Below, in pieces: positions 22,951 to 32,121 of a stretch of 64,000 bases of DNA. How positions within the stretch are numbered: the stretch's first letter is position 1; every line of letters begins with the position of its first letter. A program made the translations under genes and the position numbers. The notes under the pieces are model-generated. The model was given only the letters and a program-made list of their open reading frames with translations, was not told the origin of the DNA and ran no database searches. Origin of the DNA: Cephaloticoccus capnophilus (GTDB taxonomy: Bacteria > Verrucomicrobiota > Verrucomicrobiia > Opitutales > Opitutaceae); assembly GCF_001580045.1 (NCBI RefSeq), contig NZ_LSZP01000062.1, positions 38,623 to 102,622 on the forward strand. Direction: 5' to 3'.

Positions 22951-24399
22951 GGCACCCCCGTTTACGCCATTGGGCGAATAGCGGCCCAGGCCGGGGAGAC
23001 TCGCGGCGAGCAGCAATGCTGCGCCGAGCGCGAGGACCAGCCACTGGGCGGTCGCGTTTGCGGACGTCGCTGCGGCTTCCTCAAACGCGAAGCGGGGCAC
23101 TTGGTCGAACTCCGTAAACGCCTCGCCTGCGATAATCTTGGGTTGGAAGAAATCGCGGAGTGCGTCGTGGAAGTCGCCCGCTTGGCGTTGAAACTCACGG
23201 TGCCGCTCCATCCCCGTGCCGCTTAGATCGTTGAAGGCGGCTTGCGCGAGCAGCGCGGGCGAGAGGTATTTAAGCGCATCGACAAGGCCCTGTTGGCGTT
23301 CGAGCTGCTCGGTATAGCGCGCACGAACCGGCGCAAGGAGCCGCTCCTGCTCCTGATAGCCGAGGTGGGCGATAAGCCGAGGATTCGCCTGCGTGCCTGC
23401 GGCCACGGCAGCTTGCGCCTCAGCGGAGGCCAATTCGGGGTGATCCTCGAAGTACTCGGCCAAGAGCTGGCTTTGGCGGTTGCGCGCCTCTTCGGTCACG
23501 ACGCGCTGCGCGTCGATGTACGCCATGCGCGAAGGCACCGGGTAAATCGCTTTTGCCGCGACGCTCACCGTAGACGGCACGATGATTGTGAAGACCAACC
23601 AAGCTCCAGCGAGGACAACGGCATTCGTCGCCGAAGCGCCTCCACGACTTGAGACGAAGACGGCCAAGCCGACCCAAAACAGTCCGTAAAAGAAGGCCAC
23701 GGCGAGCCAGCCAAAGAGTGCCCCGCCGCTTACCTGCCCGAGCAGGCCCGTAACGCTCAAGCCACCGAGCAAAATCGCCACAAGTGCGAGCAGCACGCAC
23801 ACTCCGAGAAAGAGGCTGCGCCCCAAAGCAAGCCGTTTAACGGAGCCTTGCTGTAGGAGAATGAGCGGCAAGGTGCCGCGTTCGCGCTCCGCCGAAACGA
23901 GGTTGTAAGTCAGCCCAAGGAGTAGCAGCGGCACGATGTAGATGACCACAAAGGCGACATCGAAACTGCCGATAAGGAGCCGCTGCGGGTTTTCGTACTC
24001 GGCAGCCGTTAATGCGCTGTCCCGCGAGTTGAGCGCGAGTTTATGCACACTGGGGTATAGGTCGCTTTGGCCCACGGAAAGCGCAGCGAGGGCACGACTC
24101 GGCTTCACCGCATTGGCAACCATATGGCGAAGCGCGAAACCGGAAGGCGTGCGTGGATCAGAAAAGCTCGGCGTCGTCGCCTCACCGCTATCGAGCTTGC
24201 GCGCGAGTTCGGCCGTTGCCGCTGCGCTAGTCTCCACTGCGGAAAGCGCGGCGGCTTGCTTCGCTTGCTGGTCGCGCAGCCGCGAGCTGCCGTTGGAAAT
24301 CGCCAGCCCCGAGAGCACGAGCAGCAGCAAGAGTACCACCGCAAAGGTCGGCTCGGAGCGCAGGTGCCGCAGTTCCCAAAAGAAAAATCGGAAATTCAT
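22948..24399 (-). CDS. ABC-2-type permease with DUF3526 (second of two)
   Basis: A 483-residue inner-membrane protein. It has a first transmembrane segment (FAVVLLLLLVLSGLAI), a large outside domain, then a bundle of helices starting VVIYIVPLLLLGLTYNLV and followed at once by SAERERGTL, the hallmark of ABC-2 permeases carrying DUF3526. It works with the neighbouring permease and the ATPase at 25976 as one transporter. Such sets are found with TonB receptors in Bacteroidota and Verrucomicrobiota. The end (GLGRYSPNGVNGGA) touches the boundary of the foreign island, so its last residues may not be original. Confidence 0.82.
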   Translation of the reverse strand: MNFRFFFWELRHLRSEPTFAVVLLLLLVLSGLAISNGSSRLRDQQAKQAAALSAVETSAAATAELARKLDSGEATTPSFSDPRTPSGFALRHMVANAVKPSRALAALSVGQSDLYPSVHKLALNSRDSALTAAEYENPQRLLIGSFDVAFVVIYIVPLLLLGLTYNLVSAERERGTLPLILLQQGSVKRLALGRSLFLGVCVLLALVAILLGGLSVTGLLGQVSGGALFGWLAVAFFYGLFWVGLAVFVSSRGGASATNAVVLAGAWLVFTIIVPSTVSVAAKAIYPVPSRMAYIDAQRVVTEEARNRQSQLLAEYFEDHPELASAEAQAAVAAGTQANPRLIAHLGYQEQERLLAPVRARYTEQLERQQGLVDALKYLSPALLAQAAFNDLSGTGMERHREFQRQAGDFHDALRDFFQPKIIAGEAFTEFDQVPRFAFEEAAATSANATAQWLVLALGAALLLAASLPGLGRYSPNGVNGGA

Positions 24400-24420
24400 G
24401 GGTGTCGTTTTTTTGTAAAA

Positions 24421-25833
24421 TTACAGAGCGTTAAGCCGACGGGCGGCAGTGGTGAAAAAGGCGAGTGTCGCCGCAAACCACGCCGCGAGCGCGATCAGCG
24501 GGACGGCTTGACCGCGCAAGGCATCGCCAAGCGAAGGCGCGCTAATGACGAGCGGCGGCACCTTGGCCCAGAGCTCGGCACCGGCGAGGTAAGCCCCGCT
24601 GCCCTGCTTCCCGTCATTGATAAGAATGTCTTCGTTGAGCGTATCTTGGACCAGGCGGCGGTACGCCTCGGCACTCTCAATGAAGTGGCGGTGATGGGCG
24701 AAGTCCGTCCCAGCCAGCGCGCGCGAAAGCGGTTGCAGCGCAGCGAGCGGAGCAATCCACGAGCGGGCGCGCTGGTAGGCGTTTTGCGCCTCAATCACGT
24801 CGTGGAGCTCTCCATACACTTCGTCGAAAACGAGGTAGCCCGCCGACTCGCCGCGCAGGAGGCTCAGCCCGCGCGAGGAAAGGCCGTTTAGTTCCTCCAC
24901 GCCAGAGAGGCCGTACCGCTCGATGACACGCGGCTCCCAAATCGCGCGGGCACGCACAGCGTACTCGGGGTTTTGTTGCCGACGCTGAATCTCGTTTTTC
25001 ACCGTGGCGACCGAGGGGATCGCGTAACGGCCCGCTGCGATCTCTGAGAGCATGCGCGGGACGAGTAAGCCGTTAAGCATCCAAACACCGAGCAAGATGA
25101 TGAGCGAGGCCCGCGAACTGCGCACAGTGGCCGACACGCCGAGTGTGAGAAACAGGAAGACGCCCAAATAAACGAGATAGAGCAGGGCCATCAGCCCGAA
25201 GCGGCTCCAGGCGTTTTCGGTAGCCGCATCTTGGAGTCCCGCGAGGACGAGCCCGCTAAGCAGCAGCGCAGGCACAGCGAGGAGCGCGAAGGCCGCGGCA
25301 AGCCCCGCTGCCTTTCCGAAAAGCCAGCGCGTGGGCGAAAGCCCGAGCGCAGAGATTTGGCGGAGCGTGCCGCGCTCGCGCTCCGCAGTCACTGCCGAGA
25401 AACCGACCGCCACGATGAGCAGCGGCAGGAGTAATTGCAGGATGAGCGCAACCGTCAGGTCGCCAAAACGCTGCGCCGCGGTTGCATCTTCGGCGGGGCG
25501 GTACAGCACGTCGTTTTGCTTGTGCGCCTCCATCCAAGTCGTAACGCCCGCGTAGGGCTCCACACCCGGGTCGAGCAGCGCGGGCGAGAGCCGCGGCTTA
25601 AACGCATAAATCCCGTAGTGCGCCGCCGAGTGCGGATTTTTCTCGGGCTGGGCGAGCCAACGCTCCTGCTCGGCGAGTGAAGCATGGTGACGTTGGGCGG
25701 AAATCTCGCGGTGGTAAGACCAACCCGCGAGCAGGGCCGCGAGGAGCAGCAGCGCGATAATGATACCGGCCCAGCGGAAGCGGCCGTCGCGCAGTGCGCC
25801 TTTGAATTCGTGGCGTACAATTGTGGAAATCAT
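24421..25833 (-). CDS. ABC-2-type permease with DUF3526 (first of two)
   Basis: A 470-residue inner-membrane protein with the same architecture as its neighbour: MISTIVRHEFKGALRDGRFRW, a first helix (IIALLLLAALLAGWSY), a large outside domain, then VTAERERGTLRQISALGLSP and several further helices. The start at 25833 is chosen because it begins the conserved cytoplasmic lead; the upstream in-frame extension to 25932 is low-complexity. It is separated by only 21 bp from the second permease, so they are one operon. The transported substrate is unknown; context favours a metal, heme or metal-chelate related function. Confidence 0.84.
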   Translation of the reverse strand: MISTIVRHEFKGALRDGRFRWAGIIIALLLLAALLAGWSYHREISAQRHHASLAEQERWLAQPEKNPHSAAHYGIYAFKPRLSPALLDPGVEPYAGVTTWMEAHKQNDVLYRPAEDATAAQRFGDLTVALILQLLLPLLIVAVGFSAVTAERERGTLRQISALGLSPTRWLFGKAAGLAAAFALLAVPALLLSGLVLAGLQDAATENAWSRFGLMALLYLVYLGVFLFLTLGVSATVRSSRASLIILLGVWMLNGLLVPRMLSEIAAGRYAIPSVATVKNEIQRRQQNPEYAVRARAIWEPRVIERYGLSGVEELNGLSSRGLSLLRGESAGYLVFDEVYGELHDVIEAQNAYQRARSWIAPLAALQPLSRALAGTDFAHHRHFIESAEAYRRLVQDTLNEDILINDGKQGSGAYLAGAELWAKVPPLVISAPSLGDALRGQAVPLIALAAWFAATLAFFTTAARRLNAL

Positions 25834-25975
25834 GGAAAATCGGATTAGGTGAAACAGGCGACGTTTCGAGAGGGAGCGGGAGGCAGGAGATGGGCTAAGA
25901 GTTGAGTGAGGGAAGCAGCGTAGTTGCTCCAATGATACGAAATCGAAAGCTGCGCGGCAGACTGCGCGCAGGCCC

Positions 25976-26677
25976 TCAATCGCTCATCGTTTCGAGATAG
26001 AGCTTCTCCAAATCGGTGTGGCTAATCTCGGCGGCGGTGAGTTCGCGGACGAGCGAGCCATGACGCATGATGCCCACGCGAGTGGCGTCTTCCTTCGCGC
26101 GAAACAAGTCGTGCGTCGCCATAAGAATCGCGACGCCGCGCTCGCGCAGTTGGCCAAGTAGGCGGCTAAACTCGTGCGAAGCACTCGGGTCGAGCCCGCT
26201 GGTCGGCTCGTCGAGCAAGAGCACCTTGGCCTCTTTTGCTAGGGCGATAGCGATACCGACCTTTTGGCGCATGCCTTTTGAATAACCGCTCACGCGACGC
26301 GCGTGTGCCTCGGTTTGCAGCCCGGCTTCGGCGAGAAATCCGCGCAGCCTAGGCTCCTCGTAACGATGCCCGCTCAGCTCGGCGAAGTAGGCGAGGTTTT
26401 CCAGCCCGGTGAAGTGCCCATAGAGATTTACTTGCTCGGGGATGTACGCGAGCCGCCGTTTCGTTTCGAGCGGAGCGTCGCTAACATTCAGACCGTCGAT
26501 GAGTGCCCGGCCCTCGTCGGGCTGAATAAAGCCGAGCAGGCAATTGATGGTAGTGGTCTTGCCCGCGCCGTTGGGCCCGAGCAGCGCGAAAAGCTCGCCC
26601 GGAGCGATATTGATAGAGAGTCCGTTTACGGCGGTATACCCGCCGTAACGTTTTATGAGGCGATCAATTTGGAGCAT
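25976..26677 (-). CDS. ABC transporter ATPase (NosF/CcmA-like)
   Basis: A 233-residue ATPase driving the two DUF3526 permeases downstream. Visible motifs are Walker A GPNGAGKTT, the signature as VSGYSKGMRQKVGIAIAL, Walker B VLLLDEPTSGLD and the switch histidine in MATHD. The start at 26677 begins the normal beta strand (MLQIDRLIKRYGGYTAVNGL). It is the first gene of the leftward set, and two Fur-like boxes lie 40-84 bp upstream, which suggests repression by a Fur-family metal sensor. The signature serine is followed by KG rather than GG, as in many NosF-like ATPases. Confidence 0.9.
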   Translation of the reverse strand: MLQIDRLIKRYGGYTAVNGLSINIAPGELFALLGPNGAGKTTTINCLLGFIQPDEGRALIDGLNVSDAPLETKRRLAYIPEQVNLYGHFTGLENLAYFAELSGHRYEEPRLRGFLAEAGLQTEAHARRVSGYSKGMRQKVGIAIALAKEAKVLLLDEPTSGLDPSASHEFSRLLGQLRERGVAILMATHDLFRAKEDATRVGIMRHGSLVRELTAAEISHTDLEKLYLETMSD

Positions 26678-26716
26678 GAGAGTGGGGGGAGAATTACTAG
26701 GTGTGCGCTTTGCTAT

Positions 26717-26761
26717 TAAGACCAATTCTCAAGTCAATGCGATATTTGAAACTAATTCTCA
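26717..26761 (-). promoter_or_regulatory. two Fur-like boxes exactly 30 bp apart
   Basis: On the reverse strand TGAGAATTAGTTTCA (26747-26761) matches 12 of 14 fixed positions of the 7-1-7 Fur consensus TGATAATnATTATCA. A second copy, TGAGAATTGGTCTTA (26717-26731), is weaker (9 of 14). They are direct repeats with identical start (TGAGAATT) and spaced by 30 bp, about three helical turns. They sit just upstream of the ABC ATPase gene. Iron- or other metal-dependent repression is inferred. Confidence 0.55.
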
Positions 26762-26828
26762 TAGCAATTCCCGCTGCCTTCGTTATTAGCCTCCGCTTTC
26801 CGCTGTTCGGAGAGCGCCCAGCGCTGCA

Positions 26829-29123
26829 CTAGCCCAAGCTCACCGGATCGACGTCGAGGACTTGGATAATGTCCTCAGCCCAAGGGAATTCGCGTTGGAG
26901 TGCGACGAGTTGCGGAACGGTCTTCGAGACGTTTTCCGTAAAATACCAGAGCTGCCAGCGGTAGTGATCTTTGACTTTTTCAATTGGCGAAGGCGAGGGC
27001 CCACGCAGTTCGACCGCAGCCCCCAACTCCGACTCGACGCGCTTGGCCCACTGCTCTGCGTAAAACTGGAGCTTCTCGGGGTTAGGCCCGCGAAACAGGT
27101 GTTTAATCAGATGTCGGTAGGGCGGATATTTAAAATCGCGGCGCAGCTTAAGCTCCGCCTCGCTGAAACCCGCAAAATCCGCGTGCCGCGAAAACTGAAT
27201 CGGCTCGGCCTGCGGGGTGAAAGTTTGCACCACCACTTCACCTGCGAGGTCGCCCCGCCCTGCCCTGCCCGCCACTTGCACCAGGAGCTGAAAGGTGCGC
27301 TCGCTCGCCCGAAAGTCAGGAATGTGCAGGGAAATGTCCGCATCGATGAGCCCGACGAGCGTCACGTTCGGAAAGTCCAGCCCCTTAGCGATCATCTGCG
27401 TGCCCACGAGCACATCGATCTGCCCCGCGCGGAACTCCGCCAAAACCTCGCGAAAGCGGTTCTTTTTGCCCATCGTATCGGTATCCATTCGCTCAATACG
27501 CGCCTGTGGGAGCACCCGCCGCACCGCCTCCTCCACGCGCTGCGTGCCTAGCCCGCGCCAGCGGATTTTAGGTGAGCCGCACTTTGGGCAACGCGCGGGC
27601 GCAGAGCGCTGTGCCCCGCACAAGTGACAACGCAGCGTCTCGTCCGTGCGGTGGTAAGTCATCGCAATACTGCAATGCTCGCACTCCTCGACGTGCCCGC
27701 AGTCTTGGCAAATCATCGACGACGAATACCCACGCCGATTGATAAAGAGGATCACCTGCTCGCGTTTTTCGAAGCGGTCTTGCATCGCGCGCACCAGCCG
27801 TTGCGAAAGAATCGTCAGCCCGCGCGAGCGCATCACCTCCACGCGCATATCGACCACGTCGATAAACGGCAAGCGGCGGTCATCCACGCGCTGCTTGAGC
27901 TCCAGAAATGCGTATTTCCCCGCCTGCACATTCGCGTAACTCTCCAGCGACGGCGTCGCCGAGCCCAGCACGCAATGCGCCCCGGCCAAGTGCGCGCGAT
28001 ACACCGCCACATCGCGCCCGTGGTAACGCGGCGACTCGTCCTGCTTATAGGCGGGCTCGTGCTCCTCATCGACCACGATGAGTCGCAAATCCTGCACCGG
28101 CGCAAAGACCGCCGAACGCGCCCCCACCACGACTCGCGCCTCGCCGCTCGCCAGCGCCAGCCAACCATCCAGCCGCTCGCCCTCGCTCAAGCGACTGTGC
28201 CACACGACGCAAGCATGCCCGGGCGCGATCGCCTCCAGCCGCGCACGCAGCCGCGCCACCGTCTGCGGTGTCAACGCGACCTCTGGCACGAGAAAAATCA
28301 CGCCCCCGCCCGTCTTCAGTGCGCGGTCAATCGCATGCAGATACACCTCTGTCTTCCCTGAGCCGGTCACGCCGTGGAGCAAAGTCACACCGAAGTCGCC
28401 GCCAGCGCATTTCTCCTCAATCGCCGCCGCCGCCGCCGCCTGCTCGGTGTTGAGCACCGGCGGTTGCGCCGCCGCGACCTCGCCGCTCGCCCAATCATCC
28501 GCATACGCATGCCGCTGCACCCGCCGCCGCTCTTCGCGGACGAGCCCGCGCTTAACGAGTCCGGCGATTACTGCCGGCGTCACGCCCAAGCGCTCAAGAA
28601 CAAGCCGCTTGGGCTGCGGGTGCGGTTGACGCGCCAGAAATTCGTAAACAGCAGCCTGCTTTGGCGCGGCGCGCGGAGCCTTTTTAGCTGGCGTGCCGCT
28701 CGTTGGCGGCAGCTCCGACACACGCTCTTCTTCTGAAATCGCCCGCAGTAGCACCTCCTCCTTAATCGCCGCGCCGTTTCGCACAGCGACCGGAATCATC
28801 GTCTCAATGATCCCATCGAGAGGCGCGGCGTAATAACGCGACATCCACCGCGCGAGCCGCAGCAAATCCGGCGACAAGGCCGGAAACGGATAAACCAGCT
28901 CTGCGACTGATTTGAGCTTCGCGAGCGGGAAATCGGGCGGAGCTGCCGGCGGCGAAATCTCGCCCACCACGCCCAGCCGCAGCGCCCGCAACACCGGCAC
29001 GCGCACGAGCGCTCCCAGCCGCAAGTCACCGCGTAGCCGCTCCGGCACGCGATAGTGCAAGAGCTTGTCAAAGCCAGCCAGCGGATGGACACCCACAATC
29101 ATGAGGGGCATGAAGACGCCCAA
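26829..29123 (-). CDS. priA: primosomal protein N' (replication restart helicase)
   Basis: Superfamily 2 helicase that reloads the replisome at stalled forks. About 764 residues. The N-terminal 3'-DNA-binding domain starts IVGVHPLAGFDKLLHYRVPE. Walker A is GVTGSGKTEVYL near residue 250, and the DEEH box is in LIVVDEEHEPAYKQDE. A zinc-binding cysteine cluster follows (CQDCGHVEECEHCS, CHLCGAQRSAPARCPKCGS), and helicase motifs VAGRAGRG and TQMIAKGLDFP are clear. Three nearby starts are possible (29123, 29111 and 29102, the last giving MIVGVHPL); the longest is given but the shortest looks best aligned. No operon partner is evident. Confidence 0.95.
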   Translation of the reverse strand: MGVFMPLMIVGVHPLAGFDKLLHYRVPERLRGDLRLGALVRVPVLRALRLGVVGEISPPAAPPDFPLAKLKSVAELVYPFPALSPDLLRLARWMSRYYAAPLDGIIETMIPVAVRNGAAIKEEVLLRAISEEERVSELPPTSGTPAKKAPRAAPKQAAVYEFLARQPHPQPKRLVLERLGVTPAVIAGLVKRGLVREERRRVQRHAYADDWASGEVAAAQPPVLNTEQAAAAAAIEEKCAGGDFGVTLLHGVTGSGKTEVYLHAIDRALKTGGGVIFLVPEVALTPQTVARLRARLEAIAPGHACVVWHSRLSEGERLDGWLALASGEARVVVGARSAVFAPVQDLRLIVVDEEHEPAYKQDESPRYHGRDVAVYRAHLAGAHCVLGSATPSLESYANVQAGKYAFLELKQRVDDRRLPFIDVVDMRVEVMRSRGLTILSQRLVRAMQDRFEKREQVILFINRRGYSSSMICQDCGHVEECEHCSIAMTYHRTDETLRCHLCGAQRSAPARCPKCGSPKIRWRGLGTQRVEEAVRRVLPQARIERMDTDTMGKKNRFREVLAEFRAGQIDVLVGTQMIAKGLDFPNVTLVGLIDADISLHIPDFRASERTFQLLVQVAGRAGRGDLAGEVVVQTFTPQAEPIQFSRHADFAGFSEAELKLRRDFKYPPYRHLIKHLFRGPNPEKLQFYAEQWAKRVESELGAAVELRGPSPSPIEKVKDHYRWQLWYFTENVSKTVPQLVALQREFPWAEDIIQVLDVDPVSLG

Positions 29124-29218
29124 GCCCCGGCCTGCGCGCGAGGTTTTTTATAGCTCCCGCCGCCGGCCATGCTGGCCGCGCCAAACCGCCGCAGCCACTC
29201 AACGAGCGCGCATTTATC

Positions 29219-30334
29219 TCACGAATCCTCTCGCCCAAACAAAAGTTGTCGAACGGCGTCCAAGTCGGGGCCGATAATCGGCACTCCTGTCGAGCTAGTC
29301 ATGACAAGTCGCTTCGCCGGCTGCGTACCAAGCAATGCCTCATCGACTGCGACGATGGCCGCCTCCCCCGGGCTTAGCTTTAACCCGCGCACTGCGTCCG
29401 CGCTAAGCGGCGTCCACGCAAAAGGAATCCCGCTCGGGTCGCACTCAATTCGCCACCCCGCCTGTGCGCCCAGTGTCACCGCCCCTTGCTTTAGCAAGCG
29501 CGGATAGCGGCGGACGAAGTCCGGTGTGGCGCGGCTCGCCACATGCAGCACTACGGCGGGCTCCATTTGCGCAAACCAGTCCGCCACTGTCCGAATCGCT
29601 GCGGCCCTGTGCGCCTCGTAAAATGCGAGCGGGTCGAAGCCCATGAGGTTCATCCCATTAAACACACCGTGATAGTTCGGGTCATCAAAGCCGCGCGCGT
29701 CATACCAGCGCTCAAAGTCATCGGTCAGCCGCAGCCCCATCTCGAAGTGCAAGTGCGCGCGCGCCTTGGGAATCGTATACCCGCCCGCACTCCGGCCCAT
29801 CCGACCGAGCACTTGGCCCGCGCGAACGCGCACGAGCTCGCCCGCCACGTCGGGCAACAGTGCCGAGTCCACCGAGGCGAGGTGCGCGTAGAGCGTGTAA
29901 ATGGCGGGACTCTGCGCGTCATGCTCCAGCACGACATAGCGGCCATAGCTGCTGCGGGCGGGCTCGGTATTCACATAGCGGACGATGCCCGACATCGCCG
30001 CAAAAACCTCATCGAGTGCTTCGCCCCGCGCATCGCGCCGCACGGGGAACAGATCAATCCCCTCGTGAAATCGCGTCCCGCCATTTCGCACGCTTCCGTA
30101 GCCGCCACTGATTGGATTTCCGGAGCCCGCATGCTGTAAAAACGCACGCACCGGCTCGCCGCGCTCCCATGCCCGGTTGGGCGTCGGCCAGCGCAGCTCT
30201 ATTTGTGCCAAAACCGGTCTCGCACCCCCGATCAAAACACCCAACAGGACAATCCACGCGATCGCCGTAATGACGCGATGGATACGACCAAGGCAGCACG
30301 ACGGAGACGAGCGCGAGTAACGGTGGGCTCTCAT
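29219..30334 (-). CDS. M23-family metallopeptidase (cell-wall hydrolase)
   Basis: A 371-residue exported zinc peptidase of the LytM/M23 family, which cuts peptide bridges in peptidoglycan. It has a signal or membrane segment (VITAIAWIVLLGVLIGGARPVLA), then zinc ligands in RFHEGIDL (His-x3-Asp) and HLHFE (His-x-His), the complete M23 pattern. A further domain of about 150 residues follows with no clear family. Its start overlaps the end of the lipoprotein gene upstream by 4 nt (ATGA), so it belongs to the hemW - lipoprotein - peptidase operon. Confidence 0.9.
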   Translation of the reverse strand: MRAHRYSRSSPSCCLGRIHRVITAIAWIVLLGVLIGGARPVLAQIELRWPTPNRAWERGEPVRAFLQHAGSGNPISGGYGSVRNGGTRFHEGIDLFPVRRDARGEALDEVFAAMSGIVRYVNTEPARSSYGRYVVLEHDAQSPAIYTLYAHLASVDSALLPDVAGELVRVRAGQVLGRMGRSAGGYTIPKARAHLHFEMGLRLTDDFERWYDARGFDDPNYHGVFNGMNLMGFDPLAFYEAHRAAAIRTVADWFAQMEPAVVLHVASRATPDFVRRYPRLLKQGAVTLGAQAGWRIECDPSGIPFAWTPLSADAVRGLKLSPGEAAIVAVDEALLGTQPAKRLVMTSSTGVPIIGPDLDAVRQLLFGREDS

Positions 30335-30852
30335 TTCGCTTTGGCTTTGGCAGCACTAATAGCCGCCGCGAAGGTATTGATCTCGCGAGCGAGCGCGTGG
30401 AGTTCCTCGTCAGCCACTTCGACAAATACAAAGAGCACGCCGCCCTCAATCGCGCCGTCGATCACCCGTGCCCCCAAGGCTTGCCCGTTAACGAGAAGGA
30501 CGAGCCGCCGCCCCATCTGCGAGACACTCATCCGGTAAAGGTCGCGGGCCGCTTCGCCCGTGAGCCGCAGCCCAAGGCAGCGTCCCAAATCGACCTCCAC
30601 AACGGCGGCCTCCACAATGTCGAACTCGCTGATAACCGGCTTCGGCGCGACGCGGATGGCTACGCCGCTCACCGGTAAAACGAGCGGCACGCCCTCTTGC
30701 TCCGCATCGGCTTCGAGTAAAAACCATGCGTGAGCCCCGGGTTGCGGAGGCGGCTTCGTCCACAACACGCAACCGCTGCCAAGCCCCGCAAACACCAGGA
30801 CGGCTGCAAGCGCGAGTAAGGAAAGCGGGGCAGCACGGAGGGAAGAACTCAT
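30331..30852 (-). CDS. lipoprotein with SecD P1-head-like domain
   Basis: A 173-residue protein. The signal has a lipobox (VFAGLGSGC), giving a lipid-anchored protein from about residue 25. The rest contains FDIVEAAVVEVDLGRCLGLR ... GEAARDLYRMSVSQMGRRLV and GQALGARVIDGAIEGG, a pattern close to the P1 head subdomain of SecD/SecDF. It lacks all SecD membrane helices. The start overlaps the hemW stop (ATGA) and its own stop overlaps the M23 peptidase start. Possible role: periplasmic binding or chaperoning; this is inference. The assignment to the SecD-head fold is by motif recall. Confidence 0.65.
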   Translation of the reverse strand: MSSSLRAAPLSLLALAAVLVFAGLGSGCVLWTKPPPQPGAHAWFLLEADAEQEGVPLVLPVSGVAIRVAPKPVISEFDIVEAAVVEVDLGRCLGLRLTGEAARDLYRMSVSQMGRRLVLLVNGQALGARVIDGAIEGGVLFVFVEVADEELHALAREINTFAAAISAAKAKAK

Positions 30853-32081
30853 GACTGCGAAGCGTCTTGAAAGGCCTCCATCATTTCCAGCCCAACCGCA
30901 TCGGCCAGCAGCCGACCGCGCGTGCTGAGGCAAAGCCGGTCGTCACTCCAAAGCGCCAACTCGTCGGCAACGAGTCGCTCAGCCAAAGCCTCGACGGCCG
31001 CCCACGGCGCATCCGGCGCACGGGTGCGCCACTCCTCGAGCGATACGCCCGCATTCATCCGCAGCCCAAAAATAAACGCATCTTCGGCAAGCGCAGCCGG
31101 CGTCATTTCTTTGCGCTCTTCGGTCATTCGCTCGCCGCGCTGCACGCGCTCGGCCCAGCCGCGTAGGTCAGCGACATTACCGCCGCGCCAGCCGCCATGT
31201 TGCGACGCGGCAGCAGGCCCGAGCCCCACCCACTCGCTCATCGCCCATGTATTCAAATTGTGCCTACAGGCATGCCCGGGCCGCGCAAAGTTCGCGACTT
31301 CGTATTGCCCATAACCCGCGGCGGCCAGCCGGGCCCAAGTCTGCTCGTAAAGCTGCGCCTCGTGCTCGGGGTCGAGCTTTACGCGCCCCTGCGAAAGCTT
31401 GAGCCAAAGCGCGGTGTCCTCCTCAAAAGTCAGGCAATAGGTCGAGAGGTGATCGGGCGCGAGCGCGAGGGCTTCGGCGATATCCGCCTCCCACTCGGCG
31501 GCAGTCTGGCCCGGCAGCGCAAACATCAGGTCGAGGTTCACACTGGAAAAGCCGGCAGCGCGAATCCGCTCGTAGGCGCGATAAATTTGCTCGCGCGAAT
31601 GCTGGCGGCCCAGCGCGGCGAGGAGCGCGGCTTGAAAACTCTGCACGCCCATCGAGATCCGTGTGACACCGATTTCGCGCAGTGCGGCCAAGCGCGCTTC
31701 CGTCACCGAGGCCGGGGCCATTTCCACCGTCCACTCGGTTGGCCCGCTGCCGCACTCGGTTTCTGAACAACAGCGAAGCGTAAACTCCCCCAGCCGCCGG
31801 AGCGCATCCGGTGAGAGCAGCCCGGGAGTGCCACCGCCCCAAAAAACCGTGGTAACCGGGCGCGACCATTTCACGAGCGCGGCTTCGGCTTCGCACGCGG
31901 CGAAGTAGTCGGCGATATCGCTAGCAGTAGGGCGCACTTGGTAGAACGCGCAAAAATCGCAGGTCGACGCGCAAAACGGGACGTGCACATACAGCCCCAA
32001 GGGAGCCGCGCGGTTTGGCGCTGCCATTTCCGTCTTAAAAAAAGGGGGCTTAGACCCTTGCGCTAGTAAAGCCGCAGTCAT
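30849..32081 (-). CDS. hemW: radical SAM protein HemW (heme chaperone; coproporphyrinogen-oxidase-like)
   Basis: A 410-residue radical-SAM protein. The cluster-binding motif is CASTCDFC in YVHVPFCASTCDFCAFY, followed by FWGGGTPGLLSP and SMGVQSFQ. HemW has one cysteine fewer than HemN at the motif; the sequence CxxxCxxC followed by AFYQ (not another Cys) fits HemW, a heme-binding chaperone, rather than the true oxygen-independent oxidase. The start at 32081 (MTAALLAQGS) or 32030 (MAAPNRAAP) is uncertain; a longer frame overlaps a divergent gene and is rejected. Heme delivery fits the many cytochromes encoded nearby. Confidence 0.88.
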   Translation of the reverse strand: MTAALLAQGSKPPFFKTEMAAPNRAAPLGLYVHVPFCASTCDFCAFYQVRPTASDIADYFAACEAEAALVKWSRPVTTVFWGGGTPGLLSPDALRRLGEFTLRCCSETECGSGPTEWTVEMAPASVTEARLAALREIGVTRISMGVQSFQAALLAALGRQHSREQIYRAYERIRAAGFSSVNLDLMFALPGQTAAEWEADIAEALALAPDHLSTYCLTFEEDTALWLKLSQGRVKLDPEHEAQLYEQTWARLAAAGYGQYEVANFARPGHACRHNLNTWAMSEWVGLGPAAASQHGGWRGGNVADLRGWAERVQRGERMTEERKEMTPAALAEDAFIFGLRMNAGVSLEEWRTRAPDAPWAAVEALAERLVADELALWSDDRLCLSTRGRLLADAVGLEMMEAFQDASQS

Positions 32082-32121
32082 TATCTCGCCGCTTTCACTG
32101 ACCGGCCCTTCACGAAATCCA

